Virus record (IMG/VR): IMGVR_UViG_3300009431_000701
Location: 1-44,616 of that record
DNA length: 44,616 bases
From: a virus
Strand: one strand, 5' to 3'
Shown: piece after piece, positions 1-7,217 of the stretch
How positions within the stretch are numbered: position 1 is the stretch's first letter
Layout of the letters: every line of letters begins with the position of its first letter
Made by a program: the position numbers and the translations under genes
Notes under the pieces: model-generated
The model's input: the letters and a program-made list of their open reading frames with translations, nothing else
Databases searched by the model: none
What the model was told of the DNA's origin: nothing

Positions 1-1
1 C

Positions 2-679
2 TATCGGAACCTGCCAGACGCCGAAGTTGCTTTGTTGTGCGCCCGAGATTTGAAGAACGGTTACGCATCATACAACTGGCCTTATCGTTGCGATATACGA
101 TTTTTTCAGCATGAAAATGTGGGAAAGCAGGTTGGGCTTCTGGGCTTGAACAAACTCTATGCGGCGTGCATTGCCGTTAAAGAAGGGTTTGTCGAACAGC
201 CATTGTTGGTAGTTGACTATGATATGATGGCTGTTCGGGAAATCGCTGGTGATCTGTTGAATCTTCTCAACGACTCAGAGACTACGTTTGGTATCGGTGG
301 TTCTGTGTGGTATTTCAAGAACCAGTCTCTTGAAAGGTTTATTGCTGCACTAAATAGCTTTAGGAACTTTGTCGACAGCGATATGTCCGAAAGCAAGAAG
401 GTACTATCAATGTTGAGGAGTTCAATGGGTGAACCTGAGATGTTACCTGGTTTGTGTTGTAATGTTCGGGTTAACGAGCAGGCCGTGTTTTCACACTATT
501 GCAGTGGTAGTGACGGCAATGTTGGTAAGTTCGACAAGCAACAATGGATGGTAACAAAAAACATTCCGCCCTTTGAGTATGTTGGGAATATAACATCATC
601 TGGCTTGGAAACCGTGAATGAGGAATTAGTTGCTAAGTTGTGGAGCCAGATGAACCCAGTGTACGAAGCGGTACGATAA
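2..679 (+). CDS. Partial protein of unknown function, 5' end outside window
   Basis: The frame is open from the first bases of the window to the TAA at 677-679, so the true start lies upstream; a TTG at 32 has no ribosome site in front of it. About 225 residues are visible. There is an acidic VDYDMM segment after a hydrophobic strand (around residues 70-76), which recalls the DxD metal-binding region of glycosyltransferases with a GT-A fold, but no second motif confirms this. I do not recognise the family with confidence. It is followed after 40 bases by the next gene. Confidence 0.6.
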   Translation, partial: YRNLPDAEVALLCARDLKNGYASYNWPYRCDIRFFQHENVGKQVGLLGLNKLYAACIAVKEGFVEQPLLVVDYDMMAVREIAGDLLNLLNDSETTFGIGGSVWYFKNQSLERFIAALNSFRNFVDSDMSESKKVLSMLRSSMGEPEMLPGLCCNVRVNEQAVFSHYCSGSDGNVGKFDKQQWMVTKNIPPFEYVGNITSSGLETVNEELVAKLWSQMNPVYEAVR

Positions 680-713
680 GTGGTCCCAAAATTTTTGGGA
701 GCCCAGAGAGGAA

Positions 714-771
714 AGTTCAATGAGTAGATTCGGTGAGAATGATTTCTTCGGTGAAGAAGACCACAACTTCG
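714..771 (+). repeat. 58-bp direct repeat, copy 1
   Basis: These 58 bases are identical to 1736-1793. The repeat starts just before the start codon of the 101-residue gene and covers its first 17 codons (MSRFGENDFFGEEDHNF). The flanking bases on both sides differ, so the match is bounded. Confidence 0.95.
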
Positions 772-1025
772 ATTATGAGGGAGAATACCCTGACGAAGAG
801 CAGGAAGCCATGATGGGTGCGGCAATCCCGGCCGAGATGATGGATCGTTGGAAACGATCAGAGGTTGAACTTGAATCACAGAAGATTAACTTCGTGGTAT
901 TGCGTCAGGCAGTTCAAATGCTGGAACGGTCATGGTTCTGGCGCTTCCGGTCGCTCGAAAAACGTGTCCGTATGATCTGCGATAGTTACTACGCCATGAT
1001 GGATTTGATAGCCCCCGCCGAGTAG
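720..1025 (+). CDS. Small acidic protein of unknown function (101 aa)
   Basis: It starts at ATG 720 with a GAGAGGAAAG ribosome site just upstream and ends at TAG. The N-terminal half is acidic (repeated Asp/Glu, residues 7-30); the C-terminal half is a likely amphipathic helix rich in Arg and Trp (QMLERSWFWRFRSLEKRVR). No family is recognised. The first 17 codons are repeated exactly, at DNA level, inside the next gene, so the two genes are linked by a duplication or recombination event. Confidence 0.75.
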   Translation: MSRFGENDFFGEEDHNFDYEGEYPDEEQEAMMGAAIPAEMMDRWKRSEVELESQKINFVVLRQAVQMLERSWFWRFRSLEKRVRMICDSYYAMMDLIAPAE

Positions 1026-1093
1026 TTTTCTTTTTGCAATATCGCAGAGTTTTCGTCTTTGTTAGATTGTCTCGTCATGCAAGGATTATGACG

Positions 1094-2857
1094 ATGGCCA
1101 TACCTATCTTGCCAATTACACCTGACGTTGATGTACTTTTTCAGGATAAAAAGTTCGTTGACTGGGCGAATGACTACCTGCGCTTGATGTGCTACGAGGC
1201 GAGCTACTGGCGGGATTATAGTAAAGTTCGGGCAATAAAACACGCCGCCACGCAAATTGGTGTTACGTTATTTGATCCTAATTGGGATGATCTGTGGTCG
1301 TACAACTATCATTACCAAGGTTTTATGACTGTCACCGATGTCCGATTGACTGTGTTTGCTCGGCCGCTGCATTTTTTGTTTCGCAGGGCGGGTGCTAATA
1401 TGGCTAAAAATCGCAAGCGAAAGCGCAAGAAGTACGCCAACAAAAGGCAGATGAGCCAATATCGATGTTGGGCGGACAACTATTTGCGTCGATTTTACTT
1501 AGAGGTTGTCAAGGTTCGTAACGCTCCAGAGAGTATCAATGCTGGACTTTGGTATGAAGTGCAGATTGCGGCTCGGTCTATGAATACGCACGAGACGTTC
1601 AGGAATCTTGAACGTTTTGCTAAAATTCCGATAACCAATTTTACGATTGACAATAAATCGCTAAATTGTTTTGTTCGTCCTCTTCAACACATCTATAGTA
1701 AAAGCGGAGCCTCGGAATCAGTGGCGGTTGGGCAGAGTTCAATGAGTAGATTCGGTGAGAATGATTTCTTCGGTGAAGAAGACCACAACTTCGTTGCTAC
1801 CGTACCAACTACTCGTGCTCGTGTGAATGTAAGTACGAAGTCGGATTTGGAGACTGCCCCTGCCGAGACTATTGATGTAGCGACCTTTCCAGCGGTTTTT
1901 GAGAGTAAGATTGGTACTGCACAGTTTGAGAAAAATGTTATCAAGATACTGACGCACTGTTTGAAACAAGGTTGGAGTAGTGTCACCAGCCAACAACTTG
2001 CTTCTGTGTTAGGCGTTGACCAGCGTGATTTTGAAGACTGGGCAGACAAGTGTCCAAAGTTGCGATGGCGGCGAGGAAGACAGAAGCCTGACCTTATTTA
2101 TTATTGTCTTACACCAGCAAAATTCCCCAAACCACAAGACGGAGGAAGCCCGATGTCCGAACAACCAGACGATGCTGGCCCACAAACTGCACAAAATCCT
2201 CTAGTCGCCAATCCTGGTTTTGTCGGCGGCTCGAATGTTGATGACAGCACCAGTGTTGATAAGCCGCCAGAGAATAATGCCGAAGCCGACGGCGGCGCTG
2301 ACGCTGGTGCCCCCGGCATCGGTTCAGACGAGTTCGATACTTTGATGACTCAATTCTTGAGCAAGGATAAGGAGAAGCCGTGGCGTTCGACAGAAGCGAT
2401 GGCTTTGGCCACAGGCCAGGACAAGGAACCCGTTCAGGAATGGGCGGACGGGAATCCTGCGCTTGTGCGGCGAGTCAGCAAGCAAGAAGAAGGAAAGGTC
2501 TTCTACGCACTTCTGTCTCGTTTCAAGGAGAAGGAAGAACAGCCGAAGGAAAAAGAGGAGGGGGATAAAGGCAAAGACGACAAGGGGAAGAAGTCACCGG
2601 AGGAGAAGAAACAGGAGAAAACGGATGCCGGTTCCTCTATTACCATGCAGGAAATATTGGCCTTCGCTCGGCTTCATGGGCTGAGTGATAGGTTTGTGCG
2701 GGATATGGATTTCTACGCCAACCGTTTAGCAACACGACATGAAGAGGCGTTTGCTCACCTCACCAAGGCACAGAAACATCTCTGTTCGGCCGTGGCGCTT
2801 ATGCAGAAGACATTGAAGATCAAGGACAAGATGCTGCCCAGCACGGAACAACTTTGA
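1094..2857 (+). CDS. Unknown protein with two internal duplications and an embedded second gene start
   Basis: The frame is open from TTG 1034; I choose ATG 1094 because AAGGA (1081-1085) sits 8 bases before it. Residues below count from TTG 1034. A roughly 80-residue unit occurs twice: about 44-122 (with WANDYLR and VFARPLH) and about 147-229 (with WADNYLR and CFVRPLQ). The C-terminal half carries another pair resembling small winged-helix units: one around 300-362 (LASVLGVD, EDWADKCPKLR) and one around 436-495 (MALATGQD, QEWADGNPALV). A Lys/Glu-rich linker and a helical tail follow. At codon 237 (ATG 1742) the sequence is an exact copy of the start of the upstream gene, so this may be two fused genes, or a 371-residue protein may start internally. 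No named family is recognised. Confidence 0.65.
   Translation: MAIPILPITPDVDVLFQDKKFVDWANDYLRLMCYEASYWRDYSKVRAIKHAATQIGVTLFDPNWDDLWSYNYHYQGFMTVTDVRLTVFARPLHFLFRRAGANMAKNRKRKRKKYANKRQMSQYRCWADNYLRRFYLEVVKVRNAPESINAGLWYEVQIAARSMNTHETFRNLERFAKIPITNFTIDNKSLNCFVRPLQHIYSKSGASESVAVGQSSMSRFGENDFFGEEDHNFVATVPTTRARVNVSTKSDLETAPAETIDVATFPAVFESKIGTAQFEKNVIKILTHCLKQGWSSVTSQQLASVLGVDQRDFEDWADKCPKLRWRRGRQKPDLIYYCLTPAKFPKPQDGGSPMSEQPDDAGPQTAQNPLVANPGFVGGSNVDDSTSVDKPPENNAEADGGADAGAPGIGSDEFDTLMTQFLSKDKEKPWRSTEAMALATGQDKEPVQEWADGNPALVRRVSKQEEGKVFYALLSRFKEKEEQPKEKEEGDKGKDDKGKKSPEEKKQEKTDAGSSITMQEILAFARLHGLSDRFVRDMDFYANRLATRHEEAFAHLTKAQKHLCSAVALMQKTLKIKDKMLPSTEQL
1736..1793 (+). repeat. 58-bp direct repeat, copy 2
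   Basis: Exact copy of 714-771, lying in frame in the middle of the long open frame that ends at 2857. It includes an ATG at 1742 but lacks the good ribosome site that precedes copy 1. Confidence 0.95.
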
Positions 2858-2859
2858 GA

Positions 2860-2872
2860 TTTTATGATAAAA
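2860..2872. promoter_or_regulatory. AT-rich palindrome TTTTAT-G-ATAAAA before the ribosome site of the next gene
   Basis: A 13-base palindrome sits directly in front of the GGAGG ribosome site at 2874-2878. A longer version of the same core (GGTTTTAT-C-ATAAAACC) occurs at 3512-3528. It could be an operator or a small hairpin; nothing else supports a function. Confidence 0.3.
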
Positions 2873-2883
2873 CCGGAGGCTTG

Positions 2884-3309
2884 ATGCCGTTCTACACATT
2901 CGAGACGAAGGACAAAGCCATAGAGGAGCAAGACAGAGTTTTCTTGGTAAAACTGAGCTTTGCCGACTATGATGAGGCGATGTCCGGCAAAGTAACAAAG
3001 GAAGGATGGCGTCGTGGGAAGACTGGTCCCGTTCATCCTAAGACTGAGAAACCTGTCAAGACCTGGCGGAGGTTGCAGGACAATGTAAGTATTCAATTTG
3101 CTCAACCGTGGGAATCATCAAAATGGGATTCCTTTGAATATCGTGCTGGTTACAATATGATGAAAGCTAAGCGAGAAAGGATGTCGGCCGAGGCAAAAAG
3201 TAGTGTTGGGTCAACGCCGATCCAAGACTATGAGCAACAAGCCCTTGGCAGTCCTGGCTTTGATCTTGGGGAACAAGACCTTGACACCCATGAAAACCGT
3301 ATGGAATGA
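2884..3309 (+). CDS. Unknown protein (141 aa) with an FmdB-like N-terminus
   Basis: ATG 2884 is chosen because GGAGG ends five bases before it; the frame is open further upstream from TTG 2854. The opening residues MPFYTFE resemble the start of FmdB-type small regulators (MPxYxYxC), but the zinc-binding cysteines of that family are absent. The rest is hydrophilic and basic in the middle (EGWRRGKTG). It follows the previous gene by 26 bases and is probably co-transcribed. Function unknown. Confidence 0.65.
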   Translation: MPFYTFETKDKAIEEQDRVFLVKLSFADYDEAMSGKVTKEGWRRGKTGPVHPKTEKPVKTWRRLQDNVSIQFAQPWESSKWDSFEYRAGYNMMKAKRERMSAEAKSSVGSTPIQDYEQQALGSPGFDLGEQDLDTHENRME

Positions 3310-3324
3310 ACGTCTCGTAAAGTG

Positions 3325-3492
3325 ATGAAAACGACCAAAAGCAATATGAAGTTCAGGCTCTGGTGCGCCACAGCATTACTATGCGGCGTGGTCTCGGCGA
3401 TTACTGGTCGCCCTTGGATCAGTGTTGCATTTTTCGCTGTTTTGTTTATTGGAATTTTTTTGGCTTGTATTTCGTGTTGTTGGCTAGATTGA
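3325..3492 (+). CDS. Small membrane protein (55 aa)
   Basis: ATG 3325 to TGA 3490-3492. After a basic N-terminus (MKTTKSNMKFR) there are two hydrophobic stretches, about residues 12-27 and 30-50, the second rich in Phe, Ile and Cys. This is the pattern of a two-pass or hairpin inner-membrane peptide with a positive cytoplasmic start. The ribosome site is weak. It lies in the otherwise geneless 3310-3665 stretch. The rest of that stretch holds the palindrome at 3512-3528 and a 23-codon frame I do not call. Confidence 0.45.
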   Translation: MKTTKSNMKFRLWCATALLCGVVSAITGRPWISVAFFAVLFIGIFLACISCCWLD

Positions 3493-3511
3493 TCTTTCGC
3501 TCCGACTTTCA

Positions 3512-3528
3512 GGTTTTATCATAAAACC
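3512..3528. promoter_or_regulatory. 17-base palindrome GGTTTTAT-C-ATAAAACC
   Basis: Perfect 8-base arms around a single C, upstream of the prkA operon. It shares its TTTTAT-N-ATAAAA core with 2860-2872, so it may be a second binding site for the same regulator. No promoter elements were found that would fix its role. Confidence 0.3.
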
Positions 3529-3665
3529 CATCATGCTCGCTGCCGCATATCTGGCGGTCATTCTATCTCCTATTTTAGCTCCGCAAGATCATCCTATGTT
3601 GTGATGTGTGGGGATGTGTCCCGCAGGAGTTTCTCAACTGACCCCGTTTAGGAGGTAGCTAACCA

Positions 3666-5855
3666 ATGACCACCCATTCCGACTCAGAACGAACGGTGGT
3701 GGCACAGCCGGATGCCGGGGGCACCAAATCTCCCCAACACGACGCATTCGATGCCATTGCTGGTAAATTCGACCAAGCGTTGTTCCTCAAACTGAATCAA
3801 ACGATGACGTTTGGGGAATACCTCGACCATGCGCTGGGGAATCCCCTCGTGTGCCTTAGCGCTTTCCAGCGCATCTATGACATGATCCTCGTGCCAGGTA
3901 TCGAGAGGTTCAAGCGGTTCAATAGGACTTACACCCGCTACAAGTTCTTCAGTGAACATCCCGAGTTCCCGATCTTCGGTTTGGAACCGGCCATCGACGA
4001 CTTCGTGAAGCACCTGAAAGGTGCGGCAGGCTTCTTCGGGGCGGAAAAACGAATCCTCTTGCTACACGGCCCGGTTGGCTCGTCCAAGAGTACGGCGGTA
4101 CGGGCGCTCAAGCGAGGCTTGGAGGATTACACCCGTATGGATCGTGGCGCTTTGTTTAGCTTCGATTGGATCGACTTGCCGACCGAAGATGACGACGCCC
4201 TCGGCCCGGCGCTGGAACTGAAGAAGGAAGCGCCTTGCCCGATGCAGGACGATCCCATTAAGTTGATTCCCCGTGATCTCCGGCCGGATTTCGAGAATCG
4301 CCTGAATGCCTCCCTCGCCGAGATGCAGCTTAGCGATGATCCCGACATCGAATCCGAGTTGCGCCGCATCTTCAAGATTCGTCTCGACGGCGACCTTAAC
4401 CCTCACGACAAGTTCTTCTACAACGCCTTGCTGAGGCGTTACGATGGGGACTGGGGAAAGGTGATGGCGGATCACATTCGGGTGCGTCGTGTTGTCCTGT
4501 GCGAGGCTGACCGAATGGGCATCGGTACCTTCAGCCCCAAAGATGAGAAGAACCAGGATTCCACGGAACTGACTGGTGATGTCAACTACATGAAGTTGGG
4601 TGCGTACGGTGTGGACTCCGATCCTCGTGCCTTCAACTTCGACGGCGAGTTCATGGTGGCCAACAGGGGCCTCTTGGAAATGATCGAAATGCTCAAGCTG
4701 AACGAGGAGTTCCTTTACGATCTCCTGGGTGCCAGCCAAGAGCGACAGGTGAAGCCCAAGAAGTTCCCGCAGGTGCCCATCGACCTAGCCATCATCGGTC
4801 ACACGAACAACCCGGAATACCAGCGCCTTATCAAGAACGACCGGATGGAGGCGTTGCAGGATCGTACGGTGCGTGTCGACTGGCCGTATGTTCTCCGTTG
4901 GGATGATGAGGTGGCCGTCTTGGCACAGGACTACAATCCCGACAAGGTGCGGCAGCACATTGCGCCTCACACCATCCAGACCGCCGCCTTGTTCGCCATC
5001 CTCACCCGGCTCAAGGTGGAGAAGGGTGCCAAGCTCGATCCCGTCAAGAAGGCCAAGCTGTACAACGGCCAGACGTTGCCCGGCTATACGGAGGATGCCG
5101 TCAAGGAATTGATGGACGCCGAGCCGAACGAGGGTATGGACCAGGGTATTTCCGCCCGGTACGTCCAGAACAAAATCTCCAACGCCCTCGTGTCGCACCA
5201 CGATTACGTCAACCCGTTCATGGTGCTGCACGAAATCAAGGAAGGACTCAAGACTTACTCCCTTATTGGCGATGATGAGAATAAGCGGGCGCTCTACGAA
5301 GCGGCCGTAGACTCTGCCAAGAAGGAACTGGATGAAATCCTCAAGAATGAGGTAAGGAGAGCGTTGGTAATGGATGACGAAGCAATCAACAGGATGTTCA
5401 ACAACTACCTGGACAACGTATTCGCCTACATCAACAAGGAGAAGGTGAAGAACGAGTACACCGGGGAGTACGAAGAGCCCAACGAGCGCCTGATGCGGTC
5501 CATCGAAGAGAAGATCGACGTGCCCGATCAGGGTGTCGATGACTTCCGCCGAAGCATTGCGGCCTACGTCGGTACGTTGACCCGCAACGAAGGCAAGGAA
5601 GCGGTCAAGTGGGACAGCAATCCCGAACTGGCCCGTGCCCTTGAACTAAAATTGTTCGAGGAAACGAAGGACACGATCAAGCTGTCCTCGCTCACCAAGG
5701 TCACTGGCGTCATTGATCCCGATATGCAGGAGAAGATCGATGCGATCAAGACCCGGTTGTGCAAGAACTACGGCTACGACGAGCGTTCGGCTACCGACGT
5801 GCTGAACTACGTTGGCTCGATCTTCGCCCGTGGCGATATGGTCGACGACACGTAA
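3666..5855 (+). CDS. prkA: PrkA family serine protein kinase / AAA+ protein (YeaG-like)
   Basis: A 729-residue protein matching the PrkA/YeaG family (usually about 640-680 residues). A P-loop (GPVGSSKS, residues 135-142) starts the AAA domain; the family-specific segments GTFSPKDEKNQDSTELTG (around 290) and GHTNNPEYQRL (from 378) follow, then the alpha-helical C-terminal region. PrkA was described as a serine kinase and later, in Bacillus, as an ATP-dependent protease; in enteric bacteria it works with YeaH in stress and starvation responses. It starts at ATG 3666 behind a near-perfect AGGAGGT site and leads a three-gene operon with yeaH and spoVR. All AAA motifs look intact, so an active protein is expected. 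Third codon positions look richer in G/C than in neighbouring genes, which hints at separate origin or selection for high expression. Confidence 0.95.
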   Translation: MTTHSDSERTVVAQPDAGGTKSPQHDAFDAIAGKFDQALFLKLNQTMTFGEYLDHALGNPLVCLSAFQRIYDMILVPGIERFKRFNRTYTRYKFFSEHPEFPIFGLEPAIDDFVKHLKGAAGFFGAEKRILLLHGPVGSSKSTAVRALKRGLEDYTRMDRGALFSFDWIDLPTEDDDALGPALELKKEAPCPMQDDPIKLIPRDLRPDFENRLNASLAEMQLSDDPDIESELRRIFKIRLDGDLNPHDKFFYNALLRRYDGDWGKVMADHIRVRRVVLCEADRMGIGTFSPKDEKNQDSTELTGDVNYMKLGAYGVDSDPRAFNFDGEFMVANRGLLEMIEMLKLNEEFLYDLLGASQERQVKPKKFPQVPIDLAIIGHTNNPEYQRLIKNDRMEALQDRTVRVDWPYVLRWDDEVAVLAQDYNPDKVRQHIAPHTIQTAALFAILTRLKVEKGAKLDPVKKAKLYNGQTLPGYTEDAVKELMDAEPNEGMDQGISARYVQNKISNALVSHHDYVNPFMVLHEIKEGLKTYSLIGDDENKRALYEAAVDSAKKELDEILKNEVRRALVMDDEAINRMFNNYLDNVFAYINKEKVKNEYTGEYEEPNERLMRSIEEKIDVPDQGVDDFRRSIAAYVGTLTRNEGKEAVKWDSNPELARALELKLFEETKDTIKLSSLTKVTGVIDPDMQEKIDAIKTRLCKNYGYDERSATDVLNYVGSIFARGDMVDDT

Positions 5856-5893
5856 GCCGTGGGCAATCACCCTGCACTGTGCAGGTATCGCCG

Positions 5894-5926
5894 CCCTGCC
5901 CCGCCCTGAGAAAGGGCGGGGCAGGG
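5894..5926 (+). promoter_or_regulatory. GC-rich intergenic hairpin between prkA and yeaH
   Basis: A perfect 14-bp stem (CCCTGCCCCGCCCT paired with its complement) with a GAGAA loop lies in the 102-base gap. No T-run follows, so it is more likely to stabilise mRNA ends or set relative expression of prkA and yeaH than to act as a classical terminator. A smaller palindrome (CCTGCAC-T-GTGCAGG) lies just upstream. Confidence 0.6.
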
Positions 5927-5957
5927 ATTCCTTCGACCGCCATGAGGAGGTGCAGCA

Positions 5958-7199
5958 ATGCCTCGAAGAATACAAGAAGACCACAAGATGTTCCGAGACG
6001 TGGTGAGTGGTACGACTCGGAAAGAGTTGAAGAAGTGGATCAAGAGCGGCCGGATCATACGGCGACGTGGTGGCCGCAAGATCAGCATTCCCATTCCCCG
6101 CATCGACCTTCCCCACTTCATATTCGGACGCCCCGAAAACGGCTTAGGCCGTGGCCCTGGCGACGGTGGCGATGTGGTGGGCCGAGAGCCAGCGCCGGGT
6201 CAGCAAGGCGAACAGGCGGGTACCGATCCGGGCGATGCCATTGAAGTCGATATCGACATGGAGGAAATCCTCAAGGTCATGGGGCAAGATTGGCAGTTGC
6301 CTAACATGGAGCCCAAGCCCAACAGGACGTTTGAGGAAATCAAGATCAGGTACAACTCCTTGTCGAAAGTTGGCCCGCCGAGTTTGCTTCACAAGCGCAA
6401 GACGCTTTTGCAGACGATCAAGCGCATGTCATCGATGGGGCAGTTAACTCCTGAGAACGCTCGTCTGTTGCCCGGCCACGATGTTCCCATCGTGCCGCTT
6501 ACGCCAATCCGGGACGACATGAGGTTTCGCAAGTGGACGGAGAAGAAGATACCGTCCAGCAACGCCGTGATCTTTTTCGCTCGTGACATCTCCGGGTCGA
6601 TGAGTACCTACAAGTGCGAAATCGTTTCGGACATGGCATGGTGGATCGATATGTGGATTCGCCAATTCTATGACAAGACACAGCGTTGCTACGTCGTTCA
6701 CGACACTCGTGCTTGGGAAGTTGACGAGGAGAAGTTCTACAAGTATCGCTACGGCGGTGGGACCATCTGCTCGTCGGCGATGAAGTACATTGCTAAGCAG
6801 TTGAAGCACAGGTTTCCGCCCGAGACGTGGAACATCTACGTGTTCTACTTCAGTGACGGGGAAAACTGGATGAGCGACAACCCGGAGTTCATCAAGACGA
6901 TCAAGGAAGACTTGAATCCGTCTATCGTGAACCTCGTTGGCATTACACAGATTTTGCCCTGGGGAACTCACGGCCTCAAGGAGTACGTGGACAAGAGGAT
7001 CACGGAAGGCGTTTTGGACAATCGTTACGTTCGCACTGCTGGGATTGACCGACCGGAGAAGGATAAGGAAGACCGCTGGGGTTGGTGGTGGTGGGACGAG
7101 ACTATGGATGAAGGAGCCAGGAACGAGGCAATCAAGCACGCCATCAAAGAATTGCTCGGAACGCACAAGCAAGGTGCGGGCCAGGCAAAAGCCGCTTAA
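5958..7199 (+). CDS. yeaH: YeaH/DUF444 family protein with von Willebrand factor A domain
   Basis: A 413-residue DUF444 protein, the usual partner of PrkA. The N-terminus has the family's basic segment (around IRRRGGRK), followed by a Gly/Pro-rich linker. The vWA domain keeps a complete metal-ion-dependent adhesion site: DISGS (D210, S212, S214), Thr269 in GGGT and Asp300 in FSDGENW. The start at ATG 5958 follows GAGGAGGT. In bacteria this protein is encoded with PrkA and SpoVR, and its vWA domain is expected to bind a partner protein through a divalent ion. Gene order here (prkA, yeaH, spoVR) is the same as in bacterial operons. Confidence 0.93.
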   Translation: MPRRIQEDHKMFRDVVSGTTRKELKKWIKSGRIIRRRGGRKISIPIPRIDLPHFIFGRPENGLGRGPGDGGDVVGREPAPGQQGEQAGTDPGDAIEVDIDMEEILKVMGQDWQLPNMEPKPNRTFEEIKIRYNSLSKVGPPSLLHKRKTLLQTIKRMSSMGQLTPENARLLPGHDVPIVPLTPIRDDMRFRKWTEKKIPSSNAVIFFARDISGSMSTYKCEIVSDMAWWIDMWIRQFYDKTQRCYVVHDTRAWEVDEEKFYKYRYGGGTICSSAMKYIAKQLKHRFPPETWNIYVFYFSDGENWMSDNPEFIKTIKEDLNPSIVNLVGITQILPWGTHGLKEYVDKRITEGVLDNRYVRTAGIDRPEKDKEDRWGWWWWDETMDEGARNEAIKHAIKELLGTHKQGAGQAKAA

Positions 7200-7217
7200 C
7201 CTGGGAGGTGCGTAACT

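Noticed and set aside
3533-3604. A 23-codon hydrophobic frame (MLAAAYLAVILSPILA...)
   Set aside because: Very short, no ribosome site, and follows a palindrome directly. A peptide cannot be excluded but there is no support.
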